Assembly (NCBI GenBank): GCA_030037185.1
Contig: JASHRR010000178.1
Coordinates: forward strand, 1 to 6,077
Length of the DNA stretch: 6,077 nt
Source: Xanthobacteraceae bacterium
GTDB lineage: Bacteria; Pseudomonadota; Alphaproteobacteria; Rhizobiales; Xanthobacteraceae
Direction: 5' to 3'
Shown: in pieces, positions 1 to 5,456 of the stretch
Layout: every line of letters starts with the position of its first letter
How positions within the stretch are numbered: the stretch's first letter is position 1
Translations under genes and position numbers: made by a program
Notes under the pieces: generated by a model
Told to the model about the DNA's origin: nothing
The model's input: the letters and a program-made list of their open reading frames with translations, nothing else
Databases searched by the model: none

Positions 1-933
1 GATGGGGCCGTAGTTTTCGCGGAAAGTCGTTTGAAGCACGTTCTTATCAACGAGTGCGCTGATCTCGCCGAGGATGCGGTGCTGCTCTGCAATATCGGGT
101 GTTTGGTAAAGACCGCGGGCAAACATGAGCTCCCAATGGACGGACAGGCTCTTCCGCTTGAAGGGAACGATGTCGAAGCTGGCGGGATCGTCGATCATTG
201 CAAGTGCGCCTTGGGGCGCCAACACATCGACGATCGACTGCCTGTGCCGATCGGTCGCCGCCAGACCCGCGACGCACCGTACGAACGAAATTCCAGTCTG
301 TTTCAGACCATCTTCGAGCGGCTTGTGATGATCGATAACATGGTGCGCGCCCATGTCCCGAACCCAAGCGATGGTTTCGGGCCGTGAGGCCGTCGCAATG
401 ACCGTCAGTCCAGTAAGCCGACGCGCGAGTTGAGTCAGCATCGATCCAACGCCGCCAGCGCCGTTGATGACGAGAATTGCATCGCCCGACGCGCGTCCAC
501 CAAGTGGCACTGCGAGGCGGCAGAACAATAGCTCCCAGGCGGTCAGGGATGTCAGCGGCATAGCCGCCGCGCGCGCGGCGTCGAGGCTCGCTGGCTTCGG
601 TCCAACGAGGCGTTCATCAACCGCGTGCAGCTCAGCGTACGTACCAGGCCGGTCAATGATGCCCGCATAGAAGACATTGTCGCCGGCCCTGAACAGTGAT
701 GCATTCGAGCCAACGGCCTCCACCACGCCCGCGGCGTCATACCCGAGTATCTGCGGCGACCCGGCGGGTGGTGCCACGCTTGCGCGCATCTTGACGTCAG
801 CAGGATTGACCGAGATGGCCTCGATCCTTACCAGCAAGTCTCGCGGTCGTAGTGACGGCTCAGCAATCTCGATGTCGACGAGAGCATCGGGTGCGCTGAT
901 GGGACCTGGATGGAAATATCCGACGGCTTTCAT
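1..933 (-). CDS. Zinc-less MDR-family alcohol dehydrogenase / quinone-oxidoreductase-like protein (adh_fam_1 type), 3' end outside window
   Basis: The frame is open without a stop from the ATG at 933 to the window edge (311 codons). Members of this family are usually about 335-340 residues, so some 25-30 C-terminal residues are missing only because the window ends. The N-terminal GroES-like catalytic domain (about 1-130) contains SVNPADVKMR (41-50), GYDAAGVVEAVG (64-75) and the family-typical run DRPGTYAELHAVDERLVG (94-111), followed by PLTSLTAWELLF. The Rossmann NAD(P)H-binding domain carries INGAGGVGSMLTQLA (156-170). DDPASFDIVPFKRKSLSVHWELMF (248-271) is also diagnostic of the adh_fam_1 subgroup. 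Known for the family: cytosolic NAD(P)H-dependent reduction of quinones, enones or aldehydes, without the structural zinc cysteines; none are seen here. The substrate cannot be read from sequence. It lies 67 bp downstream of the cyclase-like gene on the same strand, so co-transcription is likely. The ribosome site is weak (AGGGA about 11 nt upstream). Confidence 0.93.
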   Translation of the reverse strand, partial: MKAVGYFHPGPISAPDALVDIEIAEPSLRPRDLLVRIEAISVNPADVKMRASVAPPAGSPQILGYDAAGVVEAVGSNASLFRAGDNVFYAGIIDRPGTYAELHAVDERLVGPKPASLDAARAAAMPLTSLTAWELLFCRLAVPLGGRASGDAILVINGAGGVGSMLTQLARRLTGLTVIATASRPETIAWVRDMGAHHVIDHHKPLEDGLKQTGISFVRCVAGLAATDRHRQSIVDVLAPQGALAMIDDPASFDIVPFKRKSLSVHWELMFARGLYQTPDIAEQHRILGEISALVDKNVLQTTFRENYGPI

Positions 934-1000
934 GTCCTGAGCGTTCCCTAATCGGACATCGAATGCGGCGCCCTTTCACCTAAGCACTGTAAATGGATCG

Positions 1001-1531
1001 TTATTTCTCGATCTCGGCGACGCCCATCTGCGTTAGTAGGGTCAGGTTGTCCTCGATGTGCCAGTTGTCGGTGATACGGCCGTCGGTGATCTTGATTAAA
1101 TCGGTCGCGATGAAATTGATCCCTTGACCTTGACCTTTCGTCTTGCCGAAGGTCCCAGTGAAATGCCCTTTAAAATTCATGTGCACGGTGACGTAATCGC
1201 TAGCCACAACCATCTTGCGGACTTCGACGTTCAGATCTGGCACCGCTGCGCGGAAATTCTTCGAGGCGAAAGCCGGCCCCTCCGGCCCCTGGGGACGGCC
1301 CGGGGGCAGCGTATGGTCAATGAACGCCGGCCAAACCGCTTGTTTGAGCAGTGCTTCGTCGCCAGTGTTCCAAAATTGATAGAAGGTCTTTGCCGCCTCG
1401 ACCTCGGGATTTAATTGAGCGGCCGAGATTGTTTTGGCTAGGATGAGCTCGTCGATTTTTACTTCGTCCGCGCAACCGGGCGTTGCCAGGAGTGCCCCTA
1501 CCATGACCGTCGTTAACAAGGAATCACACAC
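1001..1531 (-). CDS. Exported SnoaL-like / ester-cyclase family protein (NTF2 fold)
   Basis: This 176-residue protein has a hydrophobic N-terminus (LLTTVMVGALLATPGCA, residues 5-21) that resembles a signal peptide, with possible cleavage after GCA. The segment before it contains Asp and no Lys or Arg, which is unusual. C20 is not in a canonical lipobox. The mature part is a SnoaL-like/ester-cyclase domain: FYQFWNTGDEALL (50-62), FIDHTLPPGRPQGPEG (70-85), FRAAVPDLNVEV (93-104), VTVHMNFKGHFTGTF (114-128), and the end motif GRITDNWHIEDNLTLLTQMGV (151-171), which closes the NTF2-like cone. Relatives include polyketide-cyclase-like and small-molecule-binding proteins; most bacterial members have no proven reaction, so no substrate is assigned. 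A GTG start is chosen because a strong Shine-Dalgarno sits just upstream and an in-frame TGA lies 42 nt upstream. An internal ATG at codon 10 would cut into the signal peptide. It is probably the first gene of the minus-strand operon and is divergent from the regulator. Confidence 0.88.
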   Translation of the reverse strand: MCDSLLTTVMVGALLATPGCADEVKIDELILAKTISAAQLNPEVEAAKTFYQFWNTGDEALLKQAVWPAFIDHTLPPGRPQGPEGPAFASKNFRAAVPDLNVEVRKMVVASDYVTVHMNFKGHFTGTFGKTKGQGQGINFIATDLIKITDGRITDNWHIEDNLTLLTQMGVAEIEK

Positions 1532-1535
1532 GGTA

Positions 1536-1543
1536 CCCTCCCC
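1536..1543 (-). promoter_or_regulatory. Shine-Dalgarno that decides the GTG start of the cyclase-like gene
   Basis: On the minus strand GGGGAGGG ends 4 nt before the GTG at 1531, giving an effective spacing of about 6 nt from GGAG. No similarly placed site precedes the downstream in-frame ATG at 1504, which supports the rarer GTG initiation codon and the presence of the signal-like N-terminus. Confidence 0.6.
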
Positions 1544-1667
1544 ATGGGAAATTGTGCCGATGGTAACAAGTCACCGTCGAACTCGAGTCCGAGCCGTCTC
1601 GAATATTGATGACGTGAACTGCGTGTCGGCCTTGCGGGTGCTGCCGTCTCCTACGAGCGGCGAATCG

Positions 1668-1696
1668 GTGACCGACCATTCCCCACCCTCGGTCAC
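1668..1696. repeat. Inverted repeat GTGACCGA-N13-TCGGTCAC, candidate operator
   Basis: Two perfectly complementary 8-bp arms (1668-1675 and 1689-1696) are separated by a 13-nt pyrimidine-rich spacer. Their centres are 21 bp apart, two helical turns, as expected for a symmetric protein dimer binding one DNA face. It lies in the divergent region, nearer the regulator. It may instead be a chance repeat or bind an unlinked regulator. Confidence 0.45.
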
Positions 1697-1711
1697 AAGA
1701 CTAAACAGCAC

Positions 1712-1757
1712 AGCCTGTGAAAGCCTTAGGGCAGGCTAAAAAAGCCTGAAAAGTCCT
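1712..1757. repeat. AGCCT array with about 10.5-bp period, candidate operator of the winged-helix regulator
   Basis: AGCCT occurs at 1712-1716, 1722-1726 and 1743-1747. The missing phase between the last two is filled by the reversed form AGGCT (1733-1737), and a degenerate AGTCCT follows at 1752-1757. Intervals of 10 and 21 bp put all copies on one face of the helix. OmpR/PhoB-type winged-helix proteins typically bind tandem direct repeats with this period, and the adjacent gene encodes one, so autoregulation is a reasonable inference. The array ends 26 bp before the regulator's ATG. The same bases can form two mutually exclusive hairpins: 1712-1717 with 1732-1737, or 1732-1737 with 1743-1748 around an A5 loop. 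Confidence 0.45.
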
Positions 1758-1783
1758 GTTGCGCCGCGTATATTGGCGATCCT

Positions 1784-4642
1784 ATGGATACGGTCGCAAA
1801 GATACCGGACACCTTCAGCTTCGGGCGTTTCAAGGTCTCGCTGTCGCGGCGCGAACTTCGCGCGGATGGCCGACGAGCCGAAATCGGCGGGCGCGCCTTC
1901 GATGTGCTGATGGCGCTAATTGAGGCTCGCGGGTCGGTCGTTAGTAAGAGCGCGCTCATGGAGCGCGTCTGGCCCGATCGCATTGTTGAGGACAACAATG
2001 TCCAAATTCAGATTTCGGCACTGCGTGCCGCCTTTGGACCGGACCGCGGTCTCATACGCACGGTCGCAGGGCGGGGCTATCAGTTCACCGGCGACATTCA
2101 TATTGCCCCGGCTGATCCGGACGGGTCCTGCAAGGATGCTGCGTCAAACTATCAGCCATCCCTGCCGCCAACCAACCTGCCAGAACTGGTTTCGGAATTG
2201 ATTGGCCGCGATGACGAGCTCCGCAACGTAGTACGATTCATCGAGTCCCATCGGTTCCTTACACTCACGGGCCCCGGTGGGATTGGCAAGACGCGGCTCG
2301 CGCTTGCGGCTGCTCGTGACCTGCTAACCCAGTTTCCCGACGGGGTCTGGATCGTCGAACTGGCTCCGCTTTCGGACCCCGATCTCATTCCCACTGCTGT
2401 GGCTGCGGCCTTGGGATTAAGCCTAGCCGCCGGCGAAGCATCGGCTGATCATGTAGCGCGAGCGCTCGGACACAAAGAGCTCCTGCTACTGATCGACAAT
2501 TGCGAGCATCTCATCGAGGGCGCGGCCATCATTGCGGACGCTCTGTTGCGCACCGATCCAGCTGCCCATGTTGTCACGACAAGCCGCGAACCGCTTAACG
2601 CAGAGGGGGAGTGGACATACCGAGTCCCGCCCCTCACGGTCCCCGCACCCAACCTCAAAACAGAAGGCGAACTGCTGCGACACGGTGCCATTGAACTCTT
2701 CGTCAAAAGAGCCCAAGCGGCAGATCCAAGCTTTGTGCCGGATCGTGATCAGATGGCGGCGATAGCAGCGATTTGCCGGCGGCTCGATGGCATTCCACTT
2801 GCCATCGAGCTGGCGGCGGCACGGACCGCCACCCTCGGTATCCAGCACATTGCAGGCCACCTCGATGACCGCTTCCGCTTGCTGGCGGGTGGGCGCAGAA
2901 CAGCGTTGCCCCGGCAACATACTATGCGTGCCACGCTTGAGTGGAGTCATGAACTGCTGACTGCTGCCGAACGAGTCGTCCTGCGCCGTCTTAGCGTGTT
3001 TGCCGGCACGTTTAACGTGGGAGAGGCATCGGCTGTCGCGGCCAGTAGCGAGTTGGCGGAATCGGATGTTATCGATCTGCTTTCAAATCTGGTTTCCAAA
3101 TCGCTCGTTGACCGGTGTGCCACGGGATTCCGATTGCTTGAGACGACACGCGCGTTTGCGTTTGAGAAGCTCGTTGAAAGCGGGGAGCGAGTCGCGGTTT
3201 CGCTTCGTCACGCGGAATATCATCGGGCCCTTTTTGAAGAGGCGGAAGCCGAATGGCAAGCGCGGCCGACGGCCGAGTGGTTGGCGGATTACGGGCCCAA
3301 GATCGACAATGTGCGAGCGGCGCTTGACTGGGCCTTTTCGCCCGACGGCGATTCAGTCGTGGGCATCGCCTTGACGACCGCGGCGGTGCCGCTTTGGATG
3401 GAGTTGTCTTCGCTGCAGGAGTGTCGAACTCGCGTTGAACGCGCACTCTCAACGTTCGTGGCCGAAGCTCGCGCTGATCCAACGCGAGAAATGAAGCTTA
3501 ACGTCGCTCTCGCGGCATCAACGCTCCTTTCCAAAGGAAGGGACCGCGAGGTCGGAGCCGCCTGGACCAAGGCTCTCGAACTTGCCGAAACGCTTGGAGA
3601 TCGCGACTACCAGCTGCGTTCGCTCCGAGGCATGTTTACTTTCTACGCCAAGGAAGATTTTCGCTCAGCTTTAGAAATCGCGCGGAAGTTTCGCCTGGTG
3701 GCCGAGCAGCAGGCTGATCTGAATGATCGGTTGATCGGTGACGGTCTTGTGGCTCTGGCGCTGCTCTATCTGGGTGATCAGACGAATGCTCGAGCACACG
3801 TTGAACGTATGCTTGCGAGCTTCGCACCTCGTAACCGGTCTCACTACTATGCCATTCGGTTTCAATATGACCAGCGCGTCGTCGGGCACATGACGCTTGC
3901 ACGCGTTCTGTGGCAACAGGGATTTGCGGGCGCAGCAGTGCGGACAGCCGAGAGCGCCGTCGAAGAAGCTTTGGCGACCGATCACGCGACAACGTCGTGC
4001 AACGCGCTCGCCCGCGCAGCCTGTCCAATCGCTCTCTGGGCCGGGGACCTTGTGGCGGCGGAATGTCACGTGGTCACCCTGCTTGACCTTGCAAGGAGGT
4101 ATGCGCTGCCGCTCTGGTGCGAATTGGGCAAAATGTATGAGGGCGTGCTTGCTATAAGGCGCGGCGACCTAACGTGTGGTCTGCATCTGCTGCACGCGGG
4201 ATTTGACCAGCTAGACGAGGCTATGCCAGCTTTCGACCACGCTATCTTCCAAAGTGAAATTGCGGAGGGTCTACGCCGCGCTGGCAGAATTGTGGATGGG
4301 TTACATGTCATCGAGCGGGCCATCGAACGATGCGAGCGAATCGAAGAGCGCTGGCTGTTTCCTGAGTTGTTGCGTCTTAGGGGTGAGCTTCTTTTGTCGG
4401 GCGGGAATGCCCAGGCGCCGCGAGCTAGAGAGAACTTTCGGGAAGCGCTCGATTGGGCGCGCCGCCAAGGTGCGCTCGCCTGGGAGCTACGCGCAGCAAC
4501 CAGTCTTTGCCGCTTTTTGCGCGATGAGGGTCGTCGCGCCGAGGCGTTGGGCGCGGTCAAATCGGTCTACGATCGATTTACGGAGGGCTTTGACGCGACC
4601 GATCTGAATGTCGCAAAGGCGCTGATTGATAGCCTTCAATAA
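1784..4642 (+). CDS. Winged-helix / STAND-type ATPase transcriptional regulator with TPR-like C-terminus
   Basis: The 952-residue protein has three parts. Residues about 10-104 form an OmpR/PhoB-type winged helix (Trans_reg_C): FDVLMALIEARGSVVSKSALMERVW, then recognition-helix region EDNNVQIQISALRAAFG (69-85) and the wing ending IRTVAGRGYQFTG (91-103). A proline-rich linker leads to an AAA/STAND (NB-ARC-like) NTPase of about 135-400. It has Walker A GPGGIGKTR (163-171), Walker B LLLLIDNCEH (233-242), the sensor-like VVTTSRE (263-269) and the GxP motif LDGIPLAIELAA (334-345). Around 380-465 come MRATLEWSHELL and LLETTRAFAFEKL, the usual winged-helix part after the NTPase. The remainder (about 475-952) is helix-rich and TPR-like. 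Known for the architecture: cytosolic ATP-dependent switch regulators in which the helical tail restrains the NTPase until a signal is sensed. The length is normal for the family and the key residues are intact. No membrane segment is seen. The ribosome site is poor, and the ATG at 1784 is chosen because it fits the domain start. It is divergent from the operon it probably controls; the signal is unknown. Confidence 0.93.
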   Translation: MDTVAKIPDTFSFGRFKVSLSRRELRADGRRAEIGGRAFDVLMALIEARGSVVSKSALMERVWPDRIVEDNNVQIQISALRAAFGPDRGLIRTVAGRGYQFTGDIHIAPADPDGSCKDAASNYQPSLPPTNLPELVSELIGRDDELRNVVRFIESHRFLTLTGPGGIGKTRLALAAARDLLTQFPDGVWIVELAPLSDPDLIPTAVAAALGLSLAAGEASADHVARALGHKELLLLIDNCEHLIEGAAIIADALLRTDPAAHVVTTSREPLNAEGEWTYRVPPLTVPAPNLKTEGELLRHGAIELFVKRAQAADPSFVPDRDQMAAIAAICRRLDGIPLAIELAAARTATLGIQHIAGHLDDRFRLLAGGRRTALPRQHTMRATLEWSHELLTAAERVVLRRLSVFAGTFNVGEASAVAASSELAESDVIDLLSNLVSKSLVDRCATGFRLLETTRAFAFEKLVESGERVAVSLRHAEYHRALFEEAEAEWQARPTAEWLADYGPKIDNVRAALDWAFSPDGDSVVGIALTTAAVPLWMELSSLQECRTRVERALSTFVAEARADPTREMKLNVALAASTLLSKGRDREVGAAWTKALELAETLGDRDYQLRSLRGMFTFYAKEDFRSALEIARKFRLVAEQQADLNDRLIGDGLVALALLYLGDQTNARAHVERMLASFAPRNRSHYYAIRFQYDQRVVGHMTLARVLWQQGFAGAAVRTAESAVEEALATDHATTSCNALARAACPIALWAGDLVAAECHVVTLLDLARRYALPLWCELGKMYEGVLAIRRGDLTCGLHLLHAGFDQLDEAMPAFDHAIFQSEIAEGLRRAGRIVDGLHVIERAIERCERIEERWLFPELLRLRGELLLSGGNAQAPRARENFREALDWARRQGALAWELRAATSLCRFLRDEGRRAEALGAVKSVYDRFTEGFDATDLNVAKALIDSLQ

Positions 4643-4662
4643 GTGTTTGCAACGCGGGGCCG

Positions 4663-4692
4663 CCGCCTCCTGCGCCAGTAGCCCGGATTACG
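4663..4692 (-). pseudogene. Out-of-frame continuation of the zinc-ribbon-like gene
   Basis: Read from the CGT at 4692, the minus strand gives RNPGYWRRRR, which resembles the conserved continuation remembered for this protein family (VRAWR..NPGYWRR). It is shifted relative to the upstream reading frame and has no start of its own. Only about seven bases separate the VARV codons from it, where the family would have about five more residues, so a deletion of around eight bases is inferred. Confidence 0.5.
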
Positions 4693-4894
4693 TGATCGCC
4701 ACCCGGGCGACATTCACCGGTCCGCGGAAATAGTCCCGGTTCTCGGGAGCGGCGAGCCAGCGGGCCTGGCTGGCGGCTTTGCTCGCCGCCCGACAGCGCG
4801 GAGCCGCGCAGTATCTCTGGTGATACCGGTTACGTGGGTCGGGGCGAAATAGCTTGTGACAGCACTTGCATTTACGACGTCCCGCGCCGGGCAT
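4688..4894 (-). CDS. Small zinc-ribbon-like hypothetical protein, truncated by frameshift
   Basis: This 68-codon reading frame is preceded by a near-perfect Shine-Dalgarno. The N-terminus is very basic and carries a CxxC...CxxxxC pattern (C9, C12, C29, C34) in KCKCCHKLF and YHQRYCAAPRCRAASKAASQARWLA, followed by PENRDYFRGP. This matches a family of small, conserved but uncharacterised proteobacterial proteins that I know as longer; a zinc-ribbon fold with nucleic-acid binding is plausible but unproven. After VARV the frame meets TAA at 4688-4690. The expected continuation (NPGYWRRRR) appears at once in another frame, so the gene looks broken by a small deletion near 4693-4699. It is convergent with the regulator (45 bp between stops) and lies downstream of a transposase fragment on the same strand, which suggests it belongs to mobile-element debris. 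A true short protein cannot be excluded. Confidence 0.6.
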   Translation of the reverse strand: MPGAGRRKCKCCHKLFRPDPRNRYHQRYCAAPRCRAASKAASQARWLAAPENRDYFRGPVNVARVAIT

Positions 4895-4899
4895 CGCGT

Positions 4900-4907
4900 C
4901 CCCTCCT
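4900..4907 (-). promoter_or_regulatory. Strong ribosome-binding site of the zinc-ribbon-like gene
   Basis: AGGAGGGG on the minus strand lies 5 nt before the ATG at 4894. It supports this start codon and shows that the 5' end of the gene is still intact although the 3' end is damaged. Confidence 0.55.
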
Positions 4908-5036
4908 ATGGGGACACATAATCAGCGAATGCGGAGCCGCACTGCTCTCGAAATTAGAAACCGGCCGCCAGACTTTGGCGCAATCTCACGACGTCAAATC
5001 CACCCGTTTGGTCAAAAAACCCATCTGACCGCCTTT

Positions 5037-5368
5037 TCATGCGGCCTCTTGATGATAATAACGCAGGAGCCCGCCCAATCGGTCGCGGCATTGGACGCGC
5101 CGCTCACGATCGAGGTCCCGGTTCCGATGAAATAGCAGGACGTTGCCCTTTCCTTGGTGGTTGCGCTCCTCATGGTCGTGGTCAACGTATTCGCCTAGGG
5201 CCCGCCGCAGCGAACGCTCGCCAAAGAGAAGACAAGCACTCTTCTTTCACACCCAACGCTCCGCGTAGGCATTCAGGTTCGGGCTTCGCGCAGGCAGCGC
5301 CAATGGTTCAATTTCGTGTCGCGATCAAGCAGGAGATAGCGGCAGTCCCGTAGAATCCCCGTAAGGTC
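5037..5368 (-). pseudogene. Decayed C-terminal remnant of an rve/DDE-type transposase
   Basis: No single frame is open, but conserved integrase-core pieces follow in the right order on the minus strand. First is GILRDCRYLLLDRDTKL (5309-5359), containing the second catalytic Asp region (DRD). Then PLALPARSPNLNAYAERWV (5250-5306) carries the third catalytic acidic residue, the Glu of AERW. VKEECLSSL follows (5224-5250, shifted frame). Last is a 63-residue tail from LFGERSLRRALGEYVDH through ERNHQGKGNVLLFHRN to LGGLLRYYHQEAA and a TGA (5037-5228). Family knowledge says about a dozen residues are missing after DTK and a few after ERWV, and a frameshift follows CLSS, so at least three deletions have destroyed it. 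The N-terminal half, with the helix-turn-helix and first Asp, is absent. It is the same family as the facing plus-strand gene at 5457. The left limit is firm (stop codon); the right limit is approximate. Confidence 0.85.
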
Positions 5369-5443
5369 AAGAAACCGGAACGCTCTAGAATCTCTCGGTT
5401 ACCACCGCCAGGATGGGATTTCGATGACGCCGTAAGTCGCTAC

Positions 5444-5451
5444 GAGGGGGG
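5444..5451 (+). promoter_or_regulatory. Ribosome-binding site of the plus-strand transposase
   Basis: GAGGGGGG ends 5 nt before the ATG at 5457, a good match to the anti-Shine-Dalgarno. It fits the family-typical protein start MDWARML and fixes the start codon. Confidence 0.5.
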
Positions 5452-5456
5452 CCATC

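Larger units (their letters stand above)
1532..1783. promoter_or_regulatory. Divergent intergenic control region between the minus-strand operon and the regulator gene
   Basis: These 252 bp separate two start codons pointing away from each other, so they must hold both promoters. No convincing gene is present. The region contains an 8-bp inverted repeat with a 13-nt spacer (1668-1696), a helically spaced AGCCT array (1712-1757), and two similar 9-mers, GGTAACAAG (1562-1570) and GGTCACAAG (1691-1699). A TATATT hexamer at 1769-1774 could be a -10 box for the regulator. It would put transcription start almost on the ATG, and its -35 counterpart is poor, so this is only a weak suggestion. No clear promoter could be picked for the minus-strand operon. 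Confidence 0.6.

Noticed and set aside
31..387. 118-codon plus-strand open frame
   Set aside because: It lies antisense to the well-supported oxidoreductase gene and shows no recognisable motif; a GC-rich shadow frame.
2486..2950. 154-codon minus-strand open frame opposite the NTPase domain
   Set aside because: No motif, no ribosome site noticed, and fully covered by the strongly supported plus-strand NTPase coding sequence.
4066..4560. 164-codon minus-strand open frame inside the regulator gene
   Set aside because: It is Ser/Arg-rich, low-complexity and antisense to the TPR-like region; typical shadow of a high-GC gene.
5010..5030. Weak stem GGTCA/TGACC downstream of the minus-strand transposase stop, considered as a terminator
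   Set aside because: A 5-bp stem with an 11-nt loop and no following T-tract on the minus strand is too weak for an intrinsic terminator.
4834..5135. Overlapping plus-strand frames of 64 and 89 codons
   Set aside because: They cross the antisense of the zinc-ribbon-like gene and of the transposase remnant, and show no protein-like motif.
5039..5353. 104-codon plus-strand open frame in the right-hand debris
   Set aside because: The opposite strand encodes ordered transposase motifs over exactly this stretch, so the plus-strand frame is antisense by chance.
4956..5378. Direct repeat AGAAACCGG at 4956-4964 and 5370-5378, considered as IS ends or target duplication
   Set aside because: A 9-bp match is expected many times by chance within 6 kb, the flanks do not extend it, and the positions do not coincide with defined element ends.
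5351..5393. TAGAATC direct repeat at 5351 and 5386
   Set aside because: Seven to nine matching bases, 35 bp apart, with no link to an element boundary; likely chance.
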